The notes under the pieces are model-generated. The model was not told the DNA's origin and did not search any database. It saw only the letters and a list, made by a program, of their open reading frames with translations. Made by a program: the position numbers and the translations under genes. 64,000 bases of DNA from Miltoncostaea marina (GTDB lineage: Bacteria; Actinomycetota; Thermoleophilia; Miltoncostaeales; Miltoncostaeaceae), in NCBI RefSeq assembly GCF_018141525.1, contig NZ_CP064655.1, forward strand, positions 2,140,501 to 2,204,500. Direction: 5' to 3'. Shown piece after piece: positions 15,322 through 23,419 of this stretch (position 1 is the first letter of the stretch; every line of letters starts with the position of its first letter).

Positions 15322-17168
15322 ACCGCTGCGCGATCTACCTGCGAGTGAGCACGCCTGGACAGGCGGAACGGTCCCTGCCGGACCAGGAAAACGCATGCCG
15401 AGCGCTCGCGGCGGAGCACGGCTTGGAGATCGTCCACGTCTTCCGAGACGACGGGATTTCCGCATGGAAGGCCGAGGCGCACCGGCCGGCGTTCGAGAAG
15501 ATGCGCGAGGCGGCCGAGGCCGGCGACTTCGACGCTCTGATCGTCTGGGACACAGACCGGCTTACCCGAGGTTCAGGCCGGAACAGTTTGCTCGCCGTCC
15601 GTTGGCAGCTCCAGGACGTTGGAGTGCGGCTGCTGAGCGTGAACCAGCCCGTTATCGACGATACGGACTTGGCGGAGCTGGTGGACGTTATCGACGGGCA
15701 GCGGGCGCAACGAGAGTCGCGGGCGAAGTCTGACCGCGCCAGGCGGGGGGCCAAGCGCCGCGCCCGGGAAGGGAAGTTCTCCGGTCACGCGCCGTTTGGG
15801 TACCGCTGGGCGAACGGAGGACTGGAGCCCGATCCCGATTCTGCGCCCCTCGTTCGACAGATTTTCGCCGACTGGCTCGACGGCGTGCCGCAGGCGGAGG
15901 TCGCACGCCGCCTCCAAGCGACCGGCATTCCAACCGCGCGAGGCGGACGGTGGCACCAAGGCACAGTGGCACAGATTCTCAAGAACCCCGTGTACGTCGG
16001 CCGCTTTCGCTACGACGGCGAGGTTCACGAGGGCGACCATCCCGCCCTCGTCACCGATGAGGACTTTCGCCGCGCCCAGGCGTTGATGGCTCCGAAGAAG
16101 GCGCGCGGTCGAGCTCATGGGCGCGTGGCAGCGCACCACCTTCTGTCGCGCATGCTCGTCTGCGGCCAGTGCGGCGAGGTCATGCTTGCGCGGGCCGGCG
16201 TACGGAACAAGGGCGGCTCGTACTACAGGACATACATCTGTCCCACGAGCAGCGGCAAGGTGGCCGGCTCGTGCTCGATGCCGCCAATCCGGCAGGCCGA
16301 CATCGACACAGCGGTGCTTGATCATTTCACGAAGCACGTGATCGACACCGAAGCTACGAAGGAGGCGTTCCGGGCGCGCCGAGACGCGACGGTGGCAAGG
16401 CTTGCGGGCGAACGCGATTCAGCAGCACGCCGATACGCGGACGCGAAGAAGCAGTTCGAGCGAGCCCGCGACCTCGCGGTCTCCGGGACACTCGATCCGT
16501 CTGACCTCGACCACTACCGGCAGCAGCGCAACGAGGCAGAGGCCGCCTCGAATGCCGCCCTCGACCGCTACAACGAGGCGCGGGCAGCGGAGCTGCCGGA
16601 GGACCTCGAAGCGAAGGTCGCCGAGAAGCTAACGGCCCTCGCTGAGACCGTGGCCGGTCGAGTCGATGGCGGGGGTGACGCTGTGGCGCGGCAGCGCGCC
16701 CAACTCCAGCAGGTGTTCGAGCGGTTCGTCGTGCACGAGGGGGACGTTGATCCTGCGAAGGTAGACCTCCAGCCGGTGTGGCCGCCCCTGTCGCCCGGCG
16801 GTGCGATCGTAGGACCGGCCGACGCCGAGGCGCTGCTCGACACGACGCCCGACCTCGACGAGAAGCGTTTGCACGATCGGATGGACGATCCTGAGTCGGC
16901 TGTCGCGGTCGGCGACGCCGACGAGGCCATCGCGTTCACCGTGCTCCCGGAGCTACGGGCTGACGTCATCGAGGGCTGGGGTCTCGCCTGCCAGCCCGTA
17001 GTTGAGCGCATGCCGCTGTCGCTCAGTGCCGCCGGGGACGTCGCCGACATCGCGGGGAGCGCAGGCACGAAAGAATCGCCCACGCCCACAGCGGACACCC
17101 TCGTCTCGGCCGAAGGTTCACCGGGGTCCGCTCACGGACGGAACAACGTAGAAGGCTTGGCGACGTAG
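15318..17168 (+). CDS. Large serine recombinase (element integrase)
   Basis: 616 residues. The catalytic domain begins M-N-R-C-A-I-Y-L-R-V-S with nucleophile Ser11 and includes D-T-D-R-L-T-R-G. A recombinase domain follows (G-H-A-P-F-G-Y-R-W at about 155). A zinc ribbon (C-G-Q-C-G near 290, and later Cys residues in Y-I-C-P-T and G-S-C-S-M) and a long coiled coil (about 350-430) come next, as in phage integrases of the phiC31/Bxb1 class. The last codons, G-L-A-T-stop, cross the right junction, so the final 2 residues and the stop are host DNA. In the excised circle the frame would instead run 27 codons further into the left end. Confidence 0.95.
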   Translation: MNRCAIYLRVSTPGQAERSLPDQENACRALAAEHGLEIVHVFRDDGISAWKAEAHRPAFEKMREAAEAGDFDALIVWDTDRLTRGSGRNSLLAVRWQLQDVGVRLLSVNQPVIDDTDLAELVDVIDGQRAQRESRAKSDRARRGAKRRAREGKFSGHAPFGYRWANGGLEPDPDSAPLVRQIFADWLDGVPQAEVARRLQATGIPTARGGRWHQGTVAQILKNPVYVGRFRYDGEVHEGDHPALVTDEDFRRAQALMAPKKARGRAHGRVAAHHLLSRMLVCGQCGEVMLARAGVRNKGGSYYRTYICPTSSGKVAGSCSMPPIRQADIDTAVLDHFTKHVIDTEATKEAFRARRDATVARLAGERDSAARRYADAKKQFERARDLAVSGTLDPSDLDHYRQQRNEAEAASNAALDRYNEARAAELPEDLEAKVAEKLTALAETVAGRVDGGGDAVARQRAQLQQVFERFVVHEGDVDPAKVDLQPVWPPLSPGGAIVGPADAEALLDTTPDLDEKRLHDRMDDPESAVAVGDADEAIAFTVLPELRADVIEGWGLACQPVVERMPLSLSAAGDVADIAGSAGTKESPTPTADTLVSAEGSPGSAHGRNNVEGLAT

Positions 17169-17503
17169 TCGTCGGCCCCCCGCTCGATGCCGCGGACGGC
17201 GGCGTGCGGGCCGGCGTCGCCGGAGATCAGCAGGATGGGCATCCCCGGGTCCCAGGGGTCGTGGGCGCCGCCGTCGCGGATGCGGCTGACGAGGTCGAGG
17301 CCGCTGAGGCCGGGGAGCCCGACGTCCACGACCGCGACGTCCGGGCGCGAGCGGGCGAGCATCTCGATCGCCTCCTCCGCGCTCGTCGCCGAGACCGGCG
17401 CGAAGCGGTCCGCGACGAGGTTCTGCGACAGGAACACCCGCGTGGGCGCGTCGTCCTCGACGACGAGGACGGAGGGCACCGCACGACCCAACCCGATCGA
17501 CAT
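17132..17503 (-). pseudogene. N-terminal (receiver) half of the response regulator split by the element
   Basis: ATG at 17503 with GGGAGG about 8 bp upstream. The 117 genuine residues form a complete receiver domain: acidic pair Glu16-Asp17 (V-E-D-D), phospho-acceptor Asp60 (V-V-D-V-G-L-P-G), Ser94 at the Thr/Ser switch position and Lys116-Pro117 (D-Y-V-A-K-P). After the Pro codon the frame enters element DNA and reads S-T-L-F-R-P before a stop at 17132. The fragment could be made as a stand-alone receiver without output domain. Its 3' end overlaps the recombinase gene on the opposite strand. Its other half is at 1320-1766. Confidence 0.93.
17154..17159. other. attR core (GGCTTG)
   Basis: Right copy of the 6-bp core, with element DNA to its left and host receiver codons to its right. 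The joined attB reads AACGGCTTGGCGACG and restores the regulator frame. Confidence 0.85.
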
Positions 17504-17610
17504 GACGGACCTCCCGAGGGTGCGCCCGGGTGCCCCGTCGGCACCCGATCCGTGTGGCGACGAGTCGCGGGAGCGACCGGTTCCACCCCCCTGGCGTCAC
17601 ACGATCCGCG

Positions 17611-18081
17611 CTACGAGCGGGAACTTCCGCACGCCGGGGCGGCGACCGGGCGGCGCAGCACGTCCCCCGGGCGGACCGCGCCCGCGAGCACGCCGGCCCG
17701 GCACTCCACGACGGCCCGCGCGCCCCGGGCCCGGCGCGCGGCGCCCCGGGGCAGCGGGTCGACCACCTCGAGCACCCGCCCCCCGCGGTCGACGAAGGCG
17801 CAGCCCACCGGCGGGCGCAGGCCGAGCGCGTGGACGGCGGCGCACGGCTCGAGCCAGAGCGCCTCGTCGGCCCGCAGGTCCGGCGTGCCGAGCAGGCCGA
17901 CCAGGCGCGCGAGCGGCGTCGCGGCCCGGTGGCAGCGCGCCGCGACGACCCGGCCGGCGCCGTCCACCAGCGGCGCGGGCGGGCGCGTCAGGCGGTCGAT
18001 GCGGAGCGCCCCCACGGCGCCATGGTCGCCCGCCGTCGGGCGCGCGGCCAGGGGCCGGCGCGATGACGGCACACCCGGCAC
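17611..18081 (-). CDS. DUF192 family protein
   Basis: 156 residues if started at 18081; a GTG near 18018 (V-G-A-L-R-I-D-R-L) is an alternative that removes a Pro/Arg-rich lead. The DUF192 signature is visible: A-R-L-V-G-L-L-G, then W-L-E-P-C-A-A-V-H-A-L-G-L, then F-V-D-R-G-G-R-V-L, then C-R-A-G near the end. The family's biochemical role is not established. It follows the formate dehydrogenase operon in the same direction after 7 bp, so it may be co-transcribed. Confidence 0.75.
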   Translation of the reverse strand: MPGVPSSRRPLAARPTAGDHGAVGALRIDRLTRPPAPLVDGAGRVVAARCHRAATPLARLVGLLGTPDLRADEALWLEPCAAVHALGLRPPVGCAFVDRGGRVLEVVDPLPRGAARRARGARAVVECRAGVLAGAVRPGDVLRRPVAAPACGSSRS

Positions 18082-18088
18082 GCGATCG

Positions 18089-20767
18089 TCACGGCCGCCG
18101 CGCCCCGTCGTCCCGGGGCGGGGCGATGCGCACCGCCGTGAGCTTGTACTGGGGGCACTCGCTGACCGGGTCGACCGCCGGGCCGACGACCCGGTTGGCG
18201 CGCGTGCGCGGGTGGTGGAACGACAGGAACAGCACGCCGGGCGGGACCCGGTCGGAGCGGCGCACGGCCACGTCGGCGTGGCCCCACCGGCTCTCCAGGC
18301 GAACCGTCGCGCCGTCGGCGAGCCCCTCGGCGTCCGCGTCGCGCGGGCTGACCTCGAGCAGGTCGCGCGGGGCGAGCGCGAGGTCGGGCGTCCGCCGCGT
18401 CATCGTGCCCACGTTGAGGTGCTCGAGCACCCGGCCAGTGACGAGCCGGTACGGGAAGCCGGGCACGTCGTGCTCGGGGCTCGGCGCGAAGTCGAGCGCC
18501 GCGAGGGGCGCGGGGCGCGCGAAGCCGTCGAGGTGCAGGCGCGGCGTGCCGGGGTGGCCGGGCGCCGGGCAGGGCCACTGGAGGCCGTCCGGCTCCAGCC
18601 GGTCGAGCCGCAGCCCGCCGAAGAGGGCCGGCGCGGCGGCGGCGACCTCGGCGAGCACCTCGCCGGGGCCCTCCTCGGGCCAGGCGGCGCCCATCGCCCG
18701 CGCGACGTCGCGCACGGCGCGCCAGTCGGGTCGCGCCTCGCCGGGCGGCGGCAATGCGGCCCGCACCCGCTGCACCCGGCGGTCCGCGTTCGTGAAGCTG
18801 CCGTCCTGCTCGAGCCAGCCCGCGGCGGGCAGGACGAGGTGGGCGTACGCGGCGGTCTCGGTCGGCAGGATGTCCTGGACCACCAGCAGGTCCAGCCGGG
18901 CGAGCGCCCGGGCGACGGTCCGCCCGTCGGCCTGGCTCTGGGCGAGGTCCTCGCCCTGCGCCCAGAGCCCGCGCAGCTCGCCGCGGTCGGCGGCGCCGAT
19001 CATGCCGGTGAGCGTCAGCCCGGGCGCGACGGGCGGCGGCGCCCCCCACAGCGCCGCCAGCCGCCCCCGCACGCCCGCGTCGGCGACCGGCTGGTAGCCG
19101 GGGGCCAGGTCGGGCCAGCAGCCCATGTCGACGGCGCCCTGGACGTTGTTCTGCCCGCGCAAAGGGAGCATGCCCGCCCCCGGGCGGCCGATGCTGCCGG
19201 TCAGCAGGCCGAGGTTGATGAGCGCCCGCACCGAGTCCACGCCCTGCACGAGCTCGGACAGGCCGAGGCCGTGCACGAACAGGACGGGGCCGCCCGCGAG
19301 GACGTCGGCGGCGGCGTCGACCGCGGCCGGCGTCACGCCCGCCCGCCGCGCCTCGTCGGCGGGGTCGCGGTCCAGCAGGTGGGCCGCCAGCGCCTCGAGG
19401 CCCGACGCGCGCTCGGCCAGGTAGGCGTGGTCGACCGCGCCCCGCGCCAGGAGCGTGGCCGCGAGCGCGTTGAGCAGCGGCACGTTGCCCCCCGGCGCCA
19501 CGGGGAGGTGCACCGCCGCGTGGCGCGCCAGCTCGATGCGCCGCGGGTCGATGACCACCAGCGGCGTGCCGGCGCGGGCCGCCTGGAGGATGCGCGCGCC
19601 GACCACCGGGTGCGCCTCCGTCGTGTTGCTGCCCGCCACCACGATCGCCCGCGCCAGCTCGATGTCGTCGAAGCAGGCGCTCGCCGCGCCCGTGCCGGTG
19701 GCCGCCTTCAGCGCGATGGCGGTCGACGAGTGGCAGACGCGGGCGCAGGAGTCGACGTTGTTGGTCCCCACGACCGCGCGCGCCAGCTTCTGGAGCAGGT
19801 AGCAGCCCTCGTTGGTGGTCCTGGCCGAGGCGACGAAGCCGAGCGCGTCGGGGCCGTGCGCGTCGCGCAGGGCGCCGATGCGGTCCGCCAGCCAGCCGAC
19901 CGCCTCATCCCAGGGGACGGGCCGCAGCCGGCCCGCCGCGTCCCGCAGCAGCGGGCCGGTGAGCCGGTCGGGCGCGGCCTGCCAGCCGTGCGCGTAGCGG
20001 CCCTTCACGCAGAGATGGCCCCGGTTGACGGCGGCGCCGGCCACCGGGTCGACCCGCGCCACCCGCCCGTCGGCGACGCCCACCGCGACCCGGCAGCCGA
20101 CGCCGCAGTAGCCGCAGGTGGTGGCGGTGGCGCGCGGCGGCGGCTGCGCGCCCCGGCGGTCGCGGTCGTCGAGCGCGCCGGTGGGGCAGGCGTCGACGCA
20201 GGCCACGCAGGCGCTCTCGGCCAGCGTCTCCGCCGCCCCGGCCACCAGCCGCGCGAGCGCGCCGCGGCCCTCGATGCCGTAGACGAACCTGCCCTGCACC
20301 TCCTCGCAGGCGCGCAGGCAGCGGCGGCACGTCACGCAGATGTCGGCGCGGAAGCGCAGGTAGGGGTGGGCGTCGTCCACCGCCCCGGGCGGCGGACCGG
20401 CCGCCGGCCCGTCGCCGAGGGGCACCCCCAGCCGGCGCGCGAGGCGCGCCAGCTCGCCGGCGCCGGCGAGCGCCCCGCGGGGGTGGGCGGCGACCTCCAG
20501 CGCCAGCACGTCGCGGCGCAGGGCGCGCAGCCCGGCGCCGTCGGTGGTCACCTCCGCGCCGTCGTGCAGGACGGTGTGGCAGGCCGCCAGCGGGCGCGGC
20601 GCGCCGGCCACCTCGACCAGGCAGAGCCGGCAGCCGCCCTGGGGGGACAGCCCGTCGCGGTGGCAGAGGGCGGGGATGTCGATGCCGGCGCGTCGCGCCG
20701 CCGCGAGGATCGTCTCCCCCGGCGCGAGCGCCACCGCCCGTCCGTCGATGCGGGCCCGGCCGGTCAC
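18089..20767 (-). CDS. fdhA: NAD-dependent formate dehydrogenase, molybdopterin catalytic subunit
   Basis: 892 residues, GTG start overlapping the upstream stop (GTGA). It oxidises formate to CO2 at a bis-MGD molybdenum or tungsten centre and passes electrons through Fe-S clusters to the NADH subunit. Order of domains: [2Fe-2S] ferredoxin (Cys35, 46, 49 and 63), a [4Fe-4S] site (C144, 147, 150, 154), a second site with only C187, C190 and C194, then the molybdopterin domain with its own cluster (C218, C221, C225 and L-C-V-K-G). The active site is C-A-R-V-C-H (Cys345-His346), Cys replacing selenocysteine. The second ferredoxin site lacks one Cys compared with the usual C-x2-C-x2-C-x3-C-P. Confidence 0.93.
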   Translation of the reverse strand: MTGRARIDGRAVALAPGETILAAARRAGIDIPALCHRDGLSPQGGCRLCLVEVAGAPRPLAACHTVLHDGAEVTTDGAGLRALRRDVLALEVAAHPRGALAGAGELARLARRLGVPLGDGPAAGPPPGAVDDAHPYLRFRADICVTCRRCLRACEEVQGRFVYGIEGRGALARLVAGAAETLAESACVACVDACPTGALDDRDRRGAQPPPRATATTCGYCGVGCRVAVGVADGRVARVDPVAGAAVNRGHLCVKGRYAHGWQAAPDRLTGPLLRDAAGRLRPVPWDEAVGWLADRIGALRDAHGPDALGFVASARTTNEGCYLLQKLARAVVGTNNVDSCARVCHSSTAIALKAATGTGAASACFDDIELARAIVVAGSNTTEAHPVVGARILQAARAGTPLVVIDPRRIELARHAAVHLPVAPGGNVPLLNALAATLLARGAVDHAYLAERASGLEALAAHLLDRDPADEARRAGVTPAAVDAAADVLAGGPVLFVHGLGLSELVQGVDSVRALINLGLLTGSIGRPGAGMLPLRGQNNVQGAVDMGCWPDLAPGYQPVADAGVRGRLAALWGAPPPVAPGLTLTGMIGAADRGELRGLWAQGEDLAQSQADGRTVARALARLDLLVVQDILPTETAAYAHLVLPAAGWLEQDGSFTNADRRVQRVRAALPPPGEARPDWRAVRDVARAMGAAWPEEGPGEVLAEVAAAAPALFGGLRLDRLEPDGLQWPCPAPGHPGTPRLHLDGFARPAPLAALDFAPSPEHDVPGFPYRLVTGRVLEHLNVGTMTRRTPDLALAPRDLLEVSPRDADAEGLADGATVRLESRWGHADVAVRRSDRVPPGVLFLSFHHPRTRANRVVGPAVDPVSECPQYKLTAVRIAPPRDDGARRP

Positions 20768-22428
20768 CGGACCGCGGGCGCACCCGCGAGGCGCTCGCCG
20801 AAGAGGTCGATGAGACCGCGCACCGCCCCGGGGATGCCCTGCCCGAAGCCGCAGAGGCTCGCCCGGGCGATCACGTCGAGCAGCCGCTCGAGCTCCGCGC
20901 GGCCGGCCGCGAGGTCGCCCTCGGCCAGCTCGAGGGCGCGCCGCGAGCCGAGGCGGCAGGGGGTGCACCGGCCGCAGGACTCGGCCGCCATGAACCGCAG
21001 CCAGCCGAGCAGCAGGTCGCGGGGATCGGCGTCGCCGGGCACCGCGACCAGGCCGCCGTGGCCGAGCACGAGGCCGCGGCGGGCCATCGCGGCGAAGCAG
21101 ACCGGCACGTCCCAGTCGGCGGGGGCGACGACGCTGCCCATGGGGCCGCCGACCAGCACCGCGGCGAGCGGCGCGGCGCCCGCCGGCCCGCCGCCCTCGT
21201 CCTCGATCACCGCGCGCAGCGGGGTGCCCGTCTCGACCTCCACCACCCCGGGCCGCGCGAAGCCGTGGTTGAGGCAGAGCGCGGCGGTGCCGGGCGTCTC
21301 GGGCGTCCCCATCGCCGCGTAGCGGTCCGGCCCGTGGGCCGCGATCCATGCCGCGCTGACCAGGGTGGCGACGTTGTCGATCACCGTGGGGCGCCCGCGC
21401 AGGCCGGCGTCGACCGGATAGGGCGGCCGCAGGCGCACCTCGCACCGGCACCCCTCGAGGCTCTCCAGGAGGGCCGTCTCCTCGCCGCAGACGTAGCTGC
21501 CGAAGCCCGGCGCGACCCGGACGTCGAAGGCGACGCCCGAGCCGAGCACCGAGCGCCCGAGGATGCCCGCCGACCGCGCCTCGGCCGCCGCCGCGCGCAG
21601 CGCCTCGGCGGCCGCCGGGTACTCGGACCGCACGAACGCGACGCCCTCCTCGGCGCCGACGGCGAGGCCGCAGAGGGCCATGCCCTCGATCACCCCGTGC
21701 GGGTCCTCCTCCATCAGCAGCCGGTCCACGAACGAGCCGGGGTCGCCCTCGTCGCCGTTGGCGACCACCACGCGCGGCCCGCGCCGGGCCGCCGCGGCCC
21801 GGCGCCACTTGGCGGCGGTCGGGAAGGCGGCCCCGCCCCGGCCGCGCAGGCCCGCCCGCTCCAGCGCCGCCGTCACCGCCGACGGCGGGCCCCGCAGGGC
21901 CCGCGCCAGGCCGGCGTAGGCGCCCGCCTCGCGGGCCGCGGCCAGGTCGGCCGGGCCGCCGCGGCCCAGGCGGGCGGTGACGACCGGCCGGCAGCGCGCC
22001 CGCACGGCCACCGGCGGCCGCGCGCCGGGCGCGGCGGCGCGCACGGCGGCGGCGTCCGCGTCGCGGCCCGGGAAGACCACCGCCCCGTCGCGGCGCAGCA
22101 CCGCCGGCGAGCGGTCGCAGTGGCCGAGGCAGTGCGCCGTGCGGGTCGGCGCGTCCGCGGCGACCCGCGCCGCCAGGCGCTCGCCGCCGGCCAGGGCGCA
22201 GGAGGTGCCGACGCAGACGCGCAGCTCGGCGGGCCCCTCGGCGAGGTCGGCGTACGAGGAGACGGCGCCCCGCACGGCGGCCACCGGCAGCGCAGCGCGC
22301 TCGGCGAGGCCGGGCAGCTCCCCGGCGCCGAGCGGGCGGCCCAGCTCCTCCACCATCGCCCGCGCCAGCTCCAGCACCGTCGGCCCGGGCGCCCCCGCCG
22401 CGGACCCTCGCTCGCCGTCGCCCGCCAT
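20764..22428 (-). CDS. NADH-dehydrogenase-like subunit: NuoE-NuoF fusion of formate dehydrogenase
   Basis: 554 residues. The N-terminal 150 residues are a thioredoxin-like NuoE domain with a [2Fe-2S] set (C-V-G-T-S-C, then C-L-G-H-C-D). The rest is NuoF: G-R-G-G-A-A-F-P-T-A-A-K-W and N-G-D-E-G-D-P-G-S-F bind NAD and FMN, an SLBB region follows, and S-C-G-R-C-T-P-C-R plus a later Cys bind [4Fe-4S]. It should pass electrons from FdhA to NAD+. The fusion matches the FdsB/HoxF/HydB-type layout. It is the first gene of the operon and is translationally coupled to fdhA. Confidence 0.92.
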   Translation of the reverse strand: MAGDGERGSAAGAPGPTVLELARAMVEELGRPLGAGELPGLAERAALPVAAVRGAVSSYADLAEGPAELRVCVGTSCALAGGERLAARVAADAPTRTAHCLGHCDRSPAVLRRDGAVVFPGRDADAAAVRAAAPGARPPVAVRARCRPVVTARLGRGGPADLAAAREAGAYAGLARALRGPPSAVTAALERAGLRGRGGAAFPTAAKWRRAAAARRGPRVVVANGDEGDPGSFVDRLLMEEDPHGVIEGMALCGLAVGAEEGVAFVRSEYPAAAEALRAAAAEARSAGILGRSVLGSGVAFDVRVAPGFGSYVCGEETALLESLEGCRCEVRLRPPYPVDAGLRGRPTVIDNVATLVSAAWIAAHGPDRYAAMGTPETPGTAALCLNHGFARPGVVEVETGTPLRAVIEDEGGGPAGAAPLAAVLVGGPMGSVVAPADWDVPVCFAAMARRGLVLGHGGLVAVPGDADPRDLLLGWLRFMAAESCGRCTPCRLGSRRALELAEGDLAAGRAELERLLDVIARASLCGFGQGIPGAVRGLIDLFGERLAGAPAVR

Positions 22429-22548
22429 GGGGCCAGCCTCCCGGCCCCGCGGCGCTCCGCGCAGCGGGGCCGCACCGCGCGGGCGTGCGGATCACCCGCA
22501 AGGCCGGGCGCGGAGGCCGTCCGAGGTGCGTTGCTAGGCTGGGCCGCG

Positions 22549-23016
22549 ATGGGTCAGGGACCGCTCGCACCGTCGTACGAAAGCGGCCACGACTTCGCCG
22601 TCGAGGTGGACGGCGTGCGCTTCCGGTTCAACGCCGACGACTTCGCCTCGCGGGTCGGCGCGGCGGCGGTCCGGCTGGGGGTGCTGACCCGCGCCCGCCT
22701 CGGGCCCCGCGAGCTGCGCGACCTGGTCGCGTTCACGGCCGACGGGGCGGTCGCCGAGCCCGAGAGCGGCCTGGCGGACCACCTCGAGGCGCTCGCCGTG
22801 GAGCTCGCCGCGGCCGGCCAGGACCCGGTCCAGTGGCTGCGGCGGCTGGTGTTCCGCGGCGCCTGGATCGACGCGCAGGTGTCGGACGGCACGCTCGCGC
22901 CGGTGTTCGAGGAGGGGGTCGGCTTCCGCTACCGCAGCGCCGCGACGGGCGAGCCCGCCGCCGAGGAGCCGGCCGTCCCGGACTGGTCGGCGAACGCGTA
23001 CGGAGGGGAGCCGTGA
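22549..23016 (+). CDS. Hypothetical protein, 155 residues
   Basis: ATG at 22549, divergent from the formate dehydrogenase operon. The protein has an ordered beta-rich start (H-D-F-A-V-E-V-D-G-V-R-F-R-F) and helices afterwards, ending in a low-complexity acidic tail. It overlaps the following coiled-coil gene by 4 bp (GTGA). I do not recognise either; they look like a co-expressed pair. Confidence 0.65.
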   Translation: MGQGPLAPSYESGHDFAVEVDGVRFRFNADDFASRVGAAAVRLGVLTRARLGPRELRDLVAFTADGAVAEPESGLADHLEALAVELAAAGQDPVQWLRRLVFRGAWIDAQVSDGTLAPVFEEGVGFRYRSAATGEPAAEEPAVPDWSANAYGGEP

Positions 23017-23381
23017 GCGCGCAGAGCCCGCAGGAGGTGCTGGAGGCGGTCCGCCGGCTGGAGGCCGACCTGGCGACCATCCGCGCCCGGGCGCGGGAGC
23101 GCGAGCGCGACATGGACGACCTGCGGCGGGCCATCGCGCAGGACGCCGCCCGCGAGCGCCAGGCGCTCGTCGAGGACATGGAGCGGCTGGTGGAGCTGGT
23201 CGGCACGAGCTGGCGCGCCACCAACGAGCAGATCACCGCCCTCGCCGGCGAGGTGCGCGGCCTGCGCGAGTTCGCCGAGCGCACCGCCCGCGGGCTGAGC
23301 GGCGCGCGCGTGGAGCTGCACCTGGCGCCCGCCCCCGTCGTGGTGAACGGGACGAACGGCACCGCAGAGCCCGCGGCCTGA
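23013..23381 (+). CDS. Coiled-coil hypothetical protein
   Basis: 122 residues, GTG start overlapping the preceding stop, with GGAGGGGAG upstream. Residues 8-95 are an almost continuous heptad-like helix rich in Glu, Arg and Leu (E-V-L-E-A-V-R-R-L-E-A-D-L and similar). The Pro/Ala/Val/Asn tail is probably disordered. It likely forms a scaffold or adaptor with the upstream product. Confidence 0.65.
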   Translation: MSAQSPQEVLEAVRRLEADLATIRARARERERDMDDLRRAIAQDAARERQALVEDMERLVELVGTSWRATNEQITALAGEVRGLREFAERTARGLSGARVELHLAPAPVVVNGTNGTAEPAA

Positions 23382-23385
23382 GCCC

Positions 23386-23411
23386 GCGGGGCGCCCGGGC
23401 GGGCGCCCCGC
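23386..23411. terminator. Bidirectional terminator
   Basis: A perfect 11-bp stem (GCGGGGCGCCC at 23386-23396, complement at 23401-23411) closes a GGGC loop between two convergent genes (ends at 23381 and 23420). Confidence 0.7.
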
Positions 23412-23419
23412 TCAGGGGA

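Larger units (their letters stand above)
1699..17159. mobile_element. 15.5-kb serine-recombinase integrative element inside a response regulator gene
   Basis: The boundaries are defined by a shared GGCTTG core (1699-1704 and 17154-17159). Removing one copy with the intervening 15,455 bp joins two halves of an OmpR-type response regulator in frame. The interior has lower GC, more A/T at third positions and phage-like small genes. A large serine recombinase gene abuts the right end. Cargo: RHH protein, Cas4-like nuclease-fold protein, Type III restriction-modification, resolvase, excisionase-like protein, XRE repressors and a RepA-like ATPase. No virion or conjugation genes are seen, so it is best described as an integrative element or satellite rather than a prophage. 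Confidence 0.93.

Noticed and set aside
1699-17159. Prophage or actinomycete conjugative element
   Set aside because: No terminase, portal, capsid, tail, lysis or FtsK/TraSA-type transfer gene is present, although the regulatory genes are phage-like.
17204-21322. Very long plus-strand frames opposite the formate dehydrogenase genes
   Set aside because: They are antisense shadows caused by high GC; they show no domain motifs, while the minus strand carries complete Fe-S, FMN and molybdopterin motifs.
18089-22570. A single 1493-codon open frame on the minus strand
   Set aside because: Only the part from 20767 down encodes formate dehydrogenase. Upstream of that GTG the frame is a non-coding shadow of the NuoEF-like gene, whose motifs are in another frame.
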